A DNA stretch of 64,000 nt from Ruminiclostridium hungatei (lineage in GTDB: Bacteria; Bacillota; Clostridia; Acetivibrionales; DSM-1351), in assembly GCF_002051585.1 (NCBI RefSeq), contig NZ_MZGX01000021.1, positions 31,919-95,918 of the forward strand, given 5' to 3'. Positions 56,020-64,000 of the stretch are shown here, piece after piece. Under the pieces are notes generated by a model. That model did no database searches and was not told the DNA's origin. It worked only from the letters and a program-made list of their open reading frames with translations. Every line of letters starts with the position of its first letter. Within the stretch, counting starts at the first letter, position 1. The translations under genes were made by a program, and so were the position numbers.

Positions 56020-56764
56020 ATTGCTTTCCTCCTTTATATTAATCTGGTAGCATAAGCATTCAGTTATTAGTTGGATTTATAAAATTGCAAAATCAAAATC
56101 AAATTCAAGTTCAAACACAAGCTGTGTTCAGAGCCGGCTTGAAATTGCAGAAAACAACCGGCTTCATTGCCGTGCAGCCGGTTAATGGAAAGACTGCGGA
56201 ACAGCTTCAAAGATTTCAGGAAAACAAAAAAAGCAAAGGCACAAACAGAGTTGTCTCCTTTGCGCCTTTGCATAAGTTATGTTATTATTTAATTAGTAAA
56301 CAGCCAAACATCCGGCAAGTAAAATTTACTGACATTGTTCAATTGTTTTGTATTTTAGCACGTAAAAAACTAAAAGTAAATATATTATTTCGTTTTTTAT
56401 TTTAACTCCCGCCAAAAACGTACTGTTTTGCCGAAAAAGAAAATATTGCCTGAACACTCTATTTCCAGCATTTCCAATTATCCGGACATTTTATCACCTT
56501 ATAAATATATTAAGTATTCCAGAAATTTATAATTCAACTCCAGCACAATTAAAACCACTGTTTTTAATCCAAAGCATAAAACGGGCAAAGTTGATGCTTT
56601 GAGTATTGCAACTGTGAAATTAATGCTTTACAATGTAAAACAACACAGGCAGACAAACAGCAAAGTACCTGTGAATATAATAAAATAAACAGACTTTAAA
56701 ATGCAAAGGCGCAGAGAAAAAACACTTCTCTGTGCCTTATTATTTTATTTCGGGGGTTGATTAT
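56020..56764. other. 745-nt divergent control region of the pyrimidine island
   Basis: No ORF is convincing. From left to right it holds a long hairpin (GCAAAGGC.../...GCCTTTGC, about 56227-56270), AT-rich promoter DNA, a possible pseudoknot (CAAAGCAT/ATGCTTTG at 56570-56601 with loop AGTTG facing CAACT at 56609-56613), and the terminator at 56706-56750. Confidence 0.45.
56706..56750 (+). terminator. Terminator/attenuator directly before the ABC operon
   Basis: A 13-bp stem AAGGCGCAGAGAA/TTCTCTGTGCCTT (one G-U) with a 7-nt loop, followed by ATTATTTTATTT, ends 15 nt before the first ATG of the ABC importer. A terminator here suggests attenuation. Confidence 0.65.
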
Positions 56765-57538
56765 ATGAATGCAGCAGCAGAGATTCAGATAGAAAGTGTA
56801 AGCATGTTTTATAAGGATAATAAAGGTAATGATATTCATGCACTCAATAATGTGAGTATTGATATTCAAAAAGGAGAGTTCATTTCACTGCTTGGACCTT
56901 CGGGCTGCGGAAAGACCACCCTTCTGAGAATCATAGCAGACCTTCTGGAGCCCTCCATGGGAAAAGTCACCGTATGCGGCCAGACGCCGAAGGAAACCCG
57001 TATGCAGCAAAAATACGGCATAGTATTTCAAAACCCGGTGCTTTATGACTGGCGTACCGTAAAAAACAATGTGAGGCTTCCTTTGGAAATGATGAAGATC
57101 AACAAAACGGAACAAAACAGCCGCATTGAAAAGCAGTTGGAGCTGGTTGGCCTTACAAATTTTAAAAACCACTATCCCCACCAGCTCAGCGGCGGTATGC
57201 AGCAAAGGGTGGGAATTGCCAGAGCCCTGGCAATACAGCCTGAAATACTGCTGATGGATGAGCCCTTCTCAGCACTGGACGAATTTACCCGGGAAAAGCT
57301 TAATGAGGACTTGCTGCGCATATGGAGCAAAACAAATAAAACCGTTATCTTTGTAACACACAATATATCCGAGTCGGTATTCCTCTCCGACAGAGTCTGT
57401 GTACTCTCACCCCATCCCGGAAGGCTTTCGGCAATTGTTGACATTGACCTTCCCAGGCCAAGAACCAGGGAAATAAGAGAGACTCCCGAGTTTTTCTCCC
57501 TGGTTTCAAAAATACGCAACAGCTTTGAGGGAGTCTGA
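56765..57538 (+). CDS. ABC transporter ATP-binding protein, NMT1/SsuB type
   Basis: 257 residues with Walker A GPSGCGKTT, Q-loop FQNPVLYDWR, signature LSGGMQQRV, Walker B LLMDEPFSALDEFTR and switch VTHN. Start at MNAAAEIQIESV after CGGGGGTTG. First gene of the plus-strand importer, divergent from the catabolic operon. Confidence 0.93.
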   Translation: MNAAAEIQIESVSMFYKDNKGNDIHALNNVSIDIQKGEFISLLGPSGCGKTTLLRIIADLLEPSMGKVTVCGQTPKETRMQQKYGIVFQNPVLYDWRTVKNNVRLPLEMMKINKTEQNSRIEKQLELVGLTNFKNHYPHQLSGGMQQRVGIARALAIQPEILLMDEPFSALDEFTREKLNEDLLRIWSKTNKTVIFVTHNISESVFLSDRVCVLSPHPGRLSAIVDIDLPRPRTREIRETPEFFSLVSKIRNSFEGV

Positions 57539-57572
57539 GTCAAAGTTATCCTGTCTCTATACGGAGGTATTT

Positions 57573-58361
57573 ATGAATAAGAACAAAACACTGGTACTGC
57601 TGGTGTGGTTTGCAGGTATATTCGCACTATGGGAGCTGGGTGCATTTTCTCTTGTCAATATCTTTCACGATAAAATGGCAGCCTCCAAGCTGCCCTATCC
57701 CCACGAGGTAATCGCCACCCTTGCAAAAAACTGGCAGACACTATCGGAGGCCGGTGCGGTGACCTTCTCAAAGGCGGCTACAGGCTTTGCCCTGGGAGCA
57801 TCCATAGGCATAATACTTGCAATCCTTATGAGCATATCCAAGATAGCGGAACAAATAGCATTCCCTTACCTGATTGTTTCTCAGATGATTCCTGTGCTTG
57901 GACTGGCACCCATAATTTTTAACCTTGTAAGAAATATGGACGCCTCAAGAATTATAATAGCTGCATATATAACCTTCTTCCCCGTTGCCGCCAACATGCT
58001 CAGCGGCCTGAAAAGCGTGGATATTGACAAGCGGGAGCTGATGTACTCCTATGCCGCCAAAAAGCCAAGCATTTATATGAAGCTGATGCTGCCCTTCTCA
58101 CTGCCCTATCTTTTTTCCGGCTTGAAGATTGCAGCCCCCTTGTCGGTTACCGCCTCAATACTGGTGGATATGCTGGGTTCAAAAAACGGCATAGGTGTAA
58201 AGCTGCTCTATTCGCTATATGGAGGAACCAAGGATATTTTCTGGGCTTCGGTATTCACAAGCGCACTGATGGGCATAATCAGCTATTTTATAGTAATCAT
58301 TGCCGAAAGAATTTTTATACCCTGGAAAAAAGAATTCAACACGAAAGCAGGTGAGGATTGA
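57573..58361 (+). CDS. ABC transporter permease (subunit 1)
   Basis: 262 residues of the SsuC/ThiX permease type, with an EAA loop at about residues 150-180 (DKRELMYSYAAKKPSIYMKL). CGGAGG precedes the ATG at MNKNKTLVLL. It overlaps the next permease by one base (TGATG), so a heterodimer is likely. Confidence 0.92.
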   Translation: MNKNKTLVLLVWFAGIFALWELGAFSLVNIFHDKMAASKLPYPHEVIATLAKNWQTLSEAGAVTFSKAATGFALGASIGIILAILMSISKIAEQIAFPYLIVSQMIPVLGLAPIIFNLVRNMDASRIIIAAYITFFPVAANMLSGLKSVDIDKRELMYSYAAKKPSIYMKLMLPFSLPYLFSGLKIAAPLSVTASILVDMLGSKNGIGVKLLYSLYGGTKDIFWASVFTSALMGIISYFIVIIAERIFIPWKKEFNTKAGED

Positions 58362-59134
58362 TGACAGATAAGCTTAAAAGCACTTTATGGCCTTTAAGCA
58401 TAGGCGTACTGACGCTGCTCATATGGCAATTGGGCGGTTTCCACGCCCTGCTTGACTTGAAGCCCTTCCAACTGCCCGTACCCACAGGTATTGCCTCCAC
58501 GCTGGCACAAAACCTCACCAAGGCTCTCAGGGATTGCGGGATTACAGTATCGGGAGCGATAGTTGGAATGATAATCGGCTCTTCCATAGGCTTTTTGATT
58601 GCAGTTGTTGCAACGGTGTTCCCAAAATGGGGTTATGGTGGCCTTACAGTGGTTTCAGCCTTCAACGCCATTCCCATCGTGGCCCTGTCCCCTATTATGA
58701 ACCGTTGGTTTTCAACCGGAATGGGGCAAAAAATCGGAGTGGTAACAGTAGTAACAATGGCGGCAATGGCAATCAATGCCTATAGAGGTCTGACTGACCT
58801 GAAGCCCTTTTCACTGGATTTGATGAAGTCATATGCCGCCAACAGGCGGACGGTCTTTTTCAGGCTGAGGCTGCCAAATTGCCTTCCCAGTGTCTTTACC
58901 GCACTGAAAATCAATATTACCTCTTCCATGATCGCCGCCATAGTAAGCGAATACTTTGCCACCTCCACTTCGGGGCTGGGCTTCGGTATAAAGGATAACC
59001 TCCGTAAGGCAGAGATGGCAATGGGCTGGTCATATATAACAATTGCAGCCCTGGCAGGGATTGTATTATATCTCATCATATCAATGGTAGAACGTCGTGC
59101 CGTTAAATGGCACGCTTCACAAAGAATAAAATAA
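58361..59134 (+). CDS. ABC transporter permease (subunit 2)
   Basis: 257 residues, same family as subunit 1, with an EAA loop near FSLDLMKSYAANRRTVFFRL and a basic C-terminus (RRAVKWHASQRIK). The ATG overlaps the previous stop. Two different permeases plus an NMT1-type binding protein also occur in hydroxymethylpyrimidine and riboflavin importers. Confidence 0.92.
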   Translation: MTDKLKSTLWPLSIGVLTLLIWQLGGFHALLDLKPFQLPVPTGIASTLAQNLTKALRDCGITVSGAIVGMIIGSSIGFLIAVVATVFPKWGYGGLTVVSAFNAIPIVALSPIMNRWFSTGMGQKIGVVTVVTMAAMAINAYRGLTDLKPFSLDLMKSYAANRRTVFFRLRLPNCLPSVFTALKINITSSMIAAIVSEYFATSTSGLGFGIKDNLRKAEMAMGWSYITIAALAGIVLYLIISMVERRAVKWHASQRIK

Positions 59135-59160
59135 ATTTAAAAAGAAAAGAGGAGAGAAAA

Positions 59161-60243
59161 ATGAAAAAATATTTATCACTATTACTATGCATGGCATTAT
59201 TCCTGAGCCTGGCACTTGCGGGCTGCGGCAGCAATGGAGATACAGCGGCCTCCGGAAGCAGCACCGCAGGAAGTTCGGCAAGCACCTCAGGCAGCAGCGA
59301 AAGCACTGCTTCTACAGCAGCTCCGGACAAGATAACCCTTCAGTTGAAATGGCTTCCCCAGTCACAGTTCATGGGCTATTACGTAGCTCAGGAAAAGGGC
59401 TATTACAAGGAGCAGGGTATAGATATAGAAATACTGCCCGGCGGAAGTGATATTATTCCCGAGCAGCAGGTATACAACGGCGTTGCAGATATTGGCGTAA
59501 CCTGGGTATCCAGCTTGATGAAATACCAGGGTCAAGGCTGGGATCTTGTTGAAACTGCTCAGATATTCCAAAAAAGTGCTCTCCTTCTGGTTTCAAAAAC
59601 AAAGGCAGGAATAAAGACACCTGCTGACCTTAAGGGTAAGAAAGTGGGCTCCTGGTTCGGAGGAAACGAGTATGAACTCTATGCCATGATTGAATCGGCA
59701 GGCCTTAACAGGGACAAGGATTTAAAACTTGTCCAGCAGGATTATACCATGGACCAGCTTATAAATGATGAAATTGAAGCGGCCTCAGCTATGACCTACA
59801 ACGAATACGGCTTGCTGCTGGAGTCCGGAATACCCGAAGCCGAGCTGAGCAAGCTGGATATGAATGAACACAATGTTGCCATGCTTGAGGACTGTCTGTT
59901 TGTAAACTCAGAATGGCTGGCCAAGAACGAGGATGTGTTCGTGAGGTTCCTGAAAGCCTCCATCAAAGGCTGGGAAGAAGCCTGCAAGGACCCTGAAGCC
60001 GCAGGCAATATAGTATTCAATGTTGACAAGAGCGTGTCCCTTGAGCACCAGGTATACATGGCCAAAGAGGTTGCAAAGCTGGTAGTGCCCGAAGGCTTTG
60101 ACGCGGCAAAAATAGGCTATATTGACAACAAGGCTATACAGCAGACTGCCGACTACGCCCTCAAATACGGTTTGCTCACAAAGGCTGCCGATATATCCAA
60201 GTGTGTAAATTCCAAGTATTGGGAACAGGCTGCTGCCAAGTAG
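59161..60243 (+). CDS. ABC transporter substrate-binding lipoprotein, NMT1/THI5-like
   Basis: 360 residues with lipobox Cys22 (SLALAGC), a Ser/Gly/Thr linker to about 55, then the NMT1 fold: TLQLKWLPQSQFMGYYVAQE, QVYNGVADIGVTW and GKKVGSWFGGNEYELYAM. GAGGAG precedes the ATG. The family binds pyrimidine-type heterocycles; with uracil catabolism genes divergent to it, a pyrimidine or hydantoin ligand is likely (inference). Confidence 0.9.
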   Translation: MKKYLSLLLCMALFLSLALAGCGSNGDTAASGSSTAGSSASTSGSSESTASTAAPDKITLQLKWLPQSQFMGYYVAQEKGYYKEQGIDIEILPGGSDIIPEQQVYNGVADIGVTWVSSLMKYQGQGWDLVETAQIFQKSALLLVSKTKAGIKTPADLKGKKVGSWFGGNEYELYAMIESAGLNRDKDLKLVQQDYTMDQLINDEIEAASAMTYNEYGLLLESGIPEAELSKLDMNEHNVAMLEDCLFVNSEWLAKNEDVFVRFLKASIKGWEEACKDPEAAGNIVFNVDKSVSLEHQVYMAKEVAKLVVPEGFDAAKIGYIDNKAIQQTADYALKYGLLTKAADISKCVNSKYWEQAAAK

Positions 60244-60258
60244 TCAGTATTATTAACT

Positions 60259-60313
60259 GCATGGGCTGCATGACGGAAAATACCGTATTTGCCTTACCGC
60301 ATGCAGCCCATGC
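60259..60313 (+). terminator. Hairpin after the ABC operon
   Basis: A perfect 14-bp stem GCATGGGCTGCATG/CATGCAGCCCATGC with a 27-nt loop, 16 nt after the binding-protein stop. No T tract, so it may be a processing or attenuation site before the DUF523 gene. Confidence 0.5.
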
Positions 60314-60332
60314 AGATTGGAGGTTGATTGGC

Positions 60333-60794
60333 ATGAAGAAAATTTTGGTTAGCGGATGCCTCTTTGGATGGCATTGCAGATATGACGACGGTGATATACC
60401 CTGTCTGGATGAAAGATTTTTACAGTGGAAGGCAGAAGGCAGATTAGTTCCTGTTTGTCCCGAAGTTTTCGGAGGACTGCCAACACCGCGCCCCGATTCT
60501 CAGCGGGTGGGCGACAAGGTTCTGGCCTGCACAGGCTTTGATGTCACAGCCCCGTATGAGGCCGGAGCAATTGAAGCCGTCAGACTGGCACAAGAGAATG
60601 AGGTTGCCTTTGCGTTAATGAAGGAAGACAGTCCTTCCTGCGGCAGCACCTACATCTATGACGGCACTTTTACAGATACGAAAATCCAGGGTCAGGGCAG
60701 GGCTGTTGAACTTCTCAGGGAAGCAGGCTTCCCGGTTCTCAATGAAAATATGCTGGATCAGGCGGAAATGCTGCTGAAAGAGCAGGAAAAGTGA
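60333..60794 (+). CDS. DUF523 family protein
   Basis: 153 residues. Cys-containing motifs VSGCLFGWHCRYDG-like (GCLFGWHCRYDDGD), VPVCPEVFGGLPTPR and KEDSPSCGS are typical of DUF523. GGAGG lies upstream of the ATG at MKKILVSGC. Downstream of the ABC operon. Function of the family is unknown; the conserved Cys suggest metal or Fe-S binding. Confidence 0.92.
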   Translation: MKKILVSGCLFGWHCRYDDGDIPCLDERFLQWKAEGRLVPVCPEVFGGLPTPRPDSQRVGDKVLACTGFDVTAPYEAGAIEAVRLAQENEVAFALMKEDSPSCGSTYIYDGTFTDTKIQGQGRAVELLREAGFPVLNENMLDQAEMLLKEQEK

Positions 60795-60849
60795 AAAAGG
60801 AGGCATTTTTCCAATGGAACTGCATCCCGTCAAAAGGACAGTAAAAAAT

Positions 60850-61240
60850 ATAAAATATTCCCGACTAGTGGTGTACAAAGCCACTGGTCGTTTTTTATGC
60901 CGCGAGGTAGTGATTGCCTTTGCCTCGGCCACATTACGGGGCCATTGGAACTTTCCGTTGGCTAAACGCTTATACGCAAGGACGAAACCATCCCCCTCAT
61001 AAACCAACGCTTTCATGCGGTCGGTACGCCTGCCGCAGAACAAGAAAATATTTCCCGGCTCATAGGGATCCGTGTGGAAGTCATTTTTGATAGTCGCAGC
61101 CAAACCATTCCCCTATACCAATCCGACATTATAGTGAGAATAATCTTATTTCTGCACACCAAGCCTTCAGTGTCTGACGACTCATCCGTTGCTGTTCAAA
61201 TGATTTGTTTAACAGCAACATGACCTCATGTGTAGGTGTG
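60850..61240 (-). pseudogene. IS66-family remnant (TnpB C-terminus and TnpA fragment)
   Basis: On the minus strand 61103-60880 encodes FLFCGRRTDRMKALVYEGDGF and YKRLANGKFQWP, the hallmark of IS66 TnpB, without its N-terminal part. Just upstream, 61227-61129 encodes a fragment (FEQQRMSRQTLKAWCAE) like IS66 TnpA, ending at a stop. Neither is intact and the large TnpC is missing. Confidence 0.75.
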
Positions 61241-61241
61241 A

Positions 61242-61460
61242 ATTCGCACCACAAACCTCATTGAGCGGATCAACCGGGAGATCAAGCGCCGAACCAGAGT
61301 GGTCGGTACCTTCCCTGATGGAAACTCTGCACTAATGCTTGTCTATGCCCGCCTACGTCATGTTTCTGGAACCCAATGGGGCGTAAAGCGGTATATGAAT
61401 TTGAAACATCTTGAAAGCTGCAGCACAGAAGAATCCGAATCAGAAAACCTGGCTGGCTAA
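61242..61460 (+). pseudogene. IS256-family transposase C-terminal fragment
   Basis: The plus strand encodes IRTTNLIERINREIKRRTRV, VGTFPDGNSALMLVYARLRH and a short acidic tail, the C-terminal end of an IS256-type (mutator) transposase with the RTTN..E..NREIKRRTR signature. A stop (TGA) lies directly upstream in frame; no start or catalytic N-terminal half remains. It abuts the IS66 remnant. Confidence 0.8.
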
Positions 61461-61821
61461 TAGCTGGCAACCAGGCGGCAAAAATCAATTTTGTGCAAAA
61501 CTCTTGACGGTACCGGACGGGGTACCCATTGCAGGACGGGCTAGACCCCATAATTCCCCAAGGGGAAAATATGCCTAAATAAAAATATTTCCAGTCAAAT
61601 TCTTAAAATTTACATATTATTAAGTATAACTGGAAATATTCAAATAAAATCACTATTAACTTAGGGGTTACGGATTGCAAGAATCCGCATTTATCAAAGT
61701 CTAAACAGGTGTCATTTCTGACCCCTAGGCTTTTTCAGTGGTTTCCGATGGTTCTTTTGTTTCGTTATGTATAAGACAAATAGCCTTCGTCTGAAAGGCT
61801 GTCTGTCTTCGGTAATACTAA
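61461..61821. other. 361-nt gap after the IS remnants
   Basis: Probably includes the right end of the IS256 remnant. A perfect 12-bp inverted repeat AATATTTCCAGT/ACTGGAAATATT spans 61584-61640. No ORF seen. Confidence 0.4.
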
Positions 61822-62181
61822 TTACGACTCTTCTACGGCTTTCTTCACGCTTTTTAACCATTTCTCGCTATTAGCTGACATTGAATTCAATTCTTCAATC
61901 AGCCATTTTAAATCAAATCCAAACTCTTTTTGATGGAAGTCAATAAATGCACGTGTAGTACAAAGAGCCTCATCAGAAGTTAGCAATTCCTCAACTGTAA
62001 TCTTTTTTACTGAGTTCATCCAATCGATCCACGCCGCAGAATCAGCGGAGTTAGAATCTATAAATAAACTGGGATTGAATCCACCTAACAAAGATCCAAG
62101 GCAATCATCTTTGGTATCTTGATAAAAGCCATCTAATAATTCAAACATTGCTAGGTAAGATTGTCTTATACTTAATTTCAA
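61822..62181 (-). CDS. Probable immunity protein for the RHS toxin
   Basis: 119 residues with TTG start after GGGAGG. An acidic, all-helical protein (SYLAMFELLDGFYQD, ITVEELLTSDEALCTTRAF) with no signal peptide. It begins 14 nt downstream of the broken RHS C-terminal toxin on the same strand, the usual position of a cognate immunity gene. No specific Imm family recognised by eye. Confidence 0.65.
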   Translation of the reverse strand: MKLSIRQSYLAMFELLDGFYQDTKDDCLGSLLGGFNPSLFIDSNSADSAAWIDWMNSVKKITVEELLTSDEALCTTRAFIDFHQKEFGFDLKWLIEELNSMSANSEKWLKSVKKAVEES

Positions 62182-62194
62182 AGCGAAACCTCCC

Positions 62195-63780
62195 TTATGG
62201 TGCTATATTTGCCTTTAGACCAGTTTTTGGGTCAAACACTTTTGGAACTTGGTTTAGGCCACCCTCCGTAATTACCCCATTTCTTATTTCGGCCCATGCT
62301 TGAGTGCCATTAGGCAAAGTTTCGGCATACCAGCTGTTGCCTATTTATCCACGCCTAGAAGGTTCTTACTGCTACCAGCTGCCTTCTCAATCACAGCACG
62401 ATTGGCTGGGTTATCCTGTAAAAAGTGACCTTCAGCATCTCTAAACATGTGCTTTAACTGAGCTTCGTTGGTGGTTAACTTATTCCCCGCGCCCTCAACA
62501 GCAGCCTTACTCGCTCCCTTAACAATGTATTTACCAATATTACCTGCTATCATAGCACTTGCATCAAGCCCAGCCATTAATTCTCCAACTTTATTCATAT
62601 GAACTTCTTCATATATCGCATCTAGTTGATTTCTACTAAGTTGCGTAACATCAATTCCCTTATATTCATATAAATATAACAAGCGCAAATAAAATTCAGT
62701 CCCCCAGAAAGTCGCACTTGCATTACTTAGAACAGAAATTCTTTTACTAGGAATTGTGTTACCCCAAGCACAGTAGACACGTGCTACAGGATTTTTAATT
62801 TGACTATAGTCGCCAGAGTTAACTGGAGAATCGCCTGCTAGCCTAAATAAATACTCATCACTCAAATGCCCACTTGGGTCAAAGTACATAATTGGATTAT
62901 TTCCACAATACGTATACAAGTTCAAACTGAGTGGGTCACTATCCTTGCCCCAATAGCTATCCTCTGTAATAAACCTACCAATCCCAGGGTCGTAATACCT
63001 TGCCCTCAGATAAATAGTCCCAGTTTCCTTGTCAAAATACTCCCCACAGTACCTGAACAGGTTAGTATCGTTAGAGTCAGGAGCCTTCTCATTACCGAAT
63101 GCATCATAATCATACGCTTTTATGCTGCTTCCGATTGTACTGGTAAGCTGCACTGTATCACCATGACCATTATACAGGAAATATCTTCTATTTGCACCCC
63201 GGAGTATATGAGATTTATTCCCCGTATATACTTGTTGGTTACGTTTCCTGCGCCGTCGGTTTCCAGCACCATCTGGTCACCGTCCCATATGTGGTTTATA
63301 GTCACACCGTTTACTGTCTTTGATGCTCTCAGCCCATCCCAATTATAGGTATAGCTGTATGTATTGCTTCCTTCGGTTACTTTTATCAGTTGGTTCAAAC
63401 CGTTGTATTAATTTATTGTTATGCTGTTTTCAGTATTTAATGTGTTGTTGCTGTTGCTTTCACCGGTATCTGCCGTTTGGGCTTCAAGGCTCAGTGCTTA
63501 TCCTTTGGTTATCACCGTGGTTATTTCCGGTGAAGCTGTTCCCGTAGCCGTTATCTCCTCTGCTGTTCCGATTGCTGAAATATCAGCTTTTGTGGTTTGC
63601 CCCTGTACAGCCGGTGAAATTATTTCGGTGTACTTACCGATTGTATTTCCGTTGTTGTCATAGCTGTAATGAGTGGTCTCTGAGGACTGTCCCGCATTCT
63701 TTATCTCTTCCGTAAGTCTGTTGCTGCTGGCATAGACATAGGCTGTAGACGAAGTAGCTCCATAAGTTGGCATGGAACTG
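62195..63780 (-). pseudogene. RHS-repeat polymorphic toxin, C-terminal part, decayed
   Basis: Pieces in different frames: 63773-63498 (YSYDNNGN repeats), 63398-63170 (YTYNWDGLRASKTVNG), 63160-62341 (RHS core YDYDAFGNEK, LRARYYDPGIGRFITEDSY, NNPIMYFDPSGH, then the toxin). In-frame stops lie near 63497 and 63412, a frameshift near 63180. At 62341 the toxin stops at GVDK, but a further frame reads GNSWYAETLPNGTQAWAE to a stop at 62195, continuing the family's C-terminus after a one-base loss. The large N-terminal RHS body is missing. Confidence 0.85.
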
Positions 63781-63785
63781 CTTTT

Positions 63786-63995
63786 TTAGACATGTGTTAT
63801 ATCTCTTTGATTTATTATTTTGTTTTTTTCTTTTCCTACTCCAAAATAAATGCGAGTATATGAGCATAAAATTGAGTATAATGTTACTATTCCAGATATA
63901 GGAATAAGTATAATCCAAATAAATGGCATAAAGAAAATAAAAATAATATTTATAGCACTAAGGATACAAATAATTATCAATAAACCTATACTCAT
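63786..63995 (-). CDS. Small hypothetical membrane protein (possibly incomplete at the window edge)
   Basis: 69 residues with two hydrophobic segments (about 3-24 and 28-47) and a basic C-terminus. Only 5 nt precede the ATG within the window, so a longer N-terminus is possible. It lies just upstream of the RHS remnant. No family recognised. Confidence 0.4.
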   Translation of the reverse strand: MSIGLLIIICILSAINIIFIFFMPFIWIILIPISGIVTLYSILCSYTRIYFGVGKEKNKIINQRDITHV

Positions 63996-64000
63996 ATAAT

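Overview
The window reads as a chromosomal segment of an anaerobic, low-to-moderate GC Clostridium-type Firmicute. Supporting signs are the rplU-prp-rpmA-obg block with the L27 N-terminal extension, a DUF4364 protein, GerMN and SLH cell-surface proteins, many AGGAGG ribosome sites, TTG/GTG starts and several oxygen-sensitive Fe-S/radical SAM enzymes. A Ruminiclostridium-like (cluster III) host is my guess, not a proven placement.

Region 1 (1-12.2 kb, minus strand, visibly more AT-rich than the rest) is the most unusual part. It is one tightly packed operon of at least 13 genes: NifH-like, NifD-like and NifK-like proteins, a NifX/NifB-C-type cofactor-binding protein with a Cys-rich insert, a GldA-type iron alcohol dehydrogenase, a HisC-like aminotransferase, a complete sulfonate/taurine-type ABC importer, and a cystine/polar-amino-acid ABC importer running off the left edge. 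All six P-cluster cysteine positions and the cofactor-ligating Cys equivalent look conserved, but no NifB, NifE or NifN is present and the NifD His ligand is not evident. I infer a nitrogenase-like reductase acting on an imported organosulfur or related compound, not N2 fixation. The roughly 700-nt leader has a near-consensus promoter overlapping a palindrome, a short ORF with tandem Cys codons, two more mini-ORFs, a terminator-like hairpin and a tRNA-like cloverleaf.

Region 2 (12.3-13.1 kb) has tRNA-Arg(UCU) and tRNA-Gly(UCC). The 3' end of tRNA-Arg is duplicated about 400 bp away around a GC-rich, hairpin-dense segment, as at an attachment site. Region 3 (13.3-45.7 kb) is core chromosome: phosphodiesterase, rdgB, rph, GerMN lipoprotein, amidase, queH, ruvCAB, argGH, polysaccharide deacetylase, YcdB-SLH protein, PP2C-LysM protein, glgA, cobO, a QueG-like protein, yhbY, obg, rpmA, prp, rplU, rng and two radical-SAM-linked proteins. 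A MITE-like element sits at 18.8 kb.

Region 4 (46.0-60.8 kb) is a reductive pyrimidine catabolism island. Minus strand: two M20 amidohydrolases, dihydropyrimidinase, a PreA-type dihydropyrimidine dehydrogenase with an extra N-terminal Fe-S domain, a PucR regulator, a class III aminotransferase and an iron alcohol dehydrogenase. These can take uracil through N-carbamoyl-beta-alanine and beta-alanine to malonic semialdehyde and 3-hydroxypropionate. A divergent NMT1-type ABC importer on the plus strand probably supplies the substrate. Region 5 (60.8-64 kb) is decayed accessory DNA: IS66 and IS256 remnants, a broken RHS toxin tail and an apparently intact immunity-type gene.
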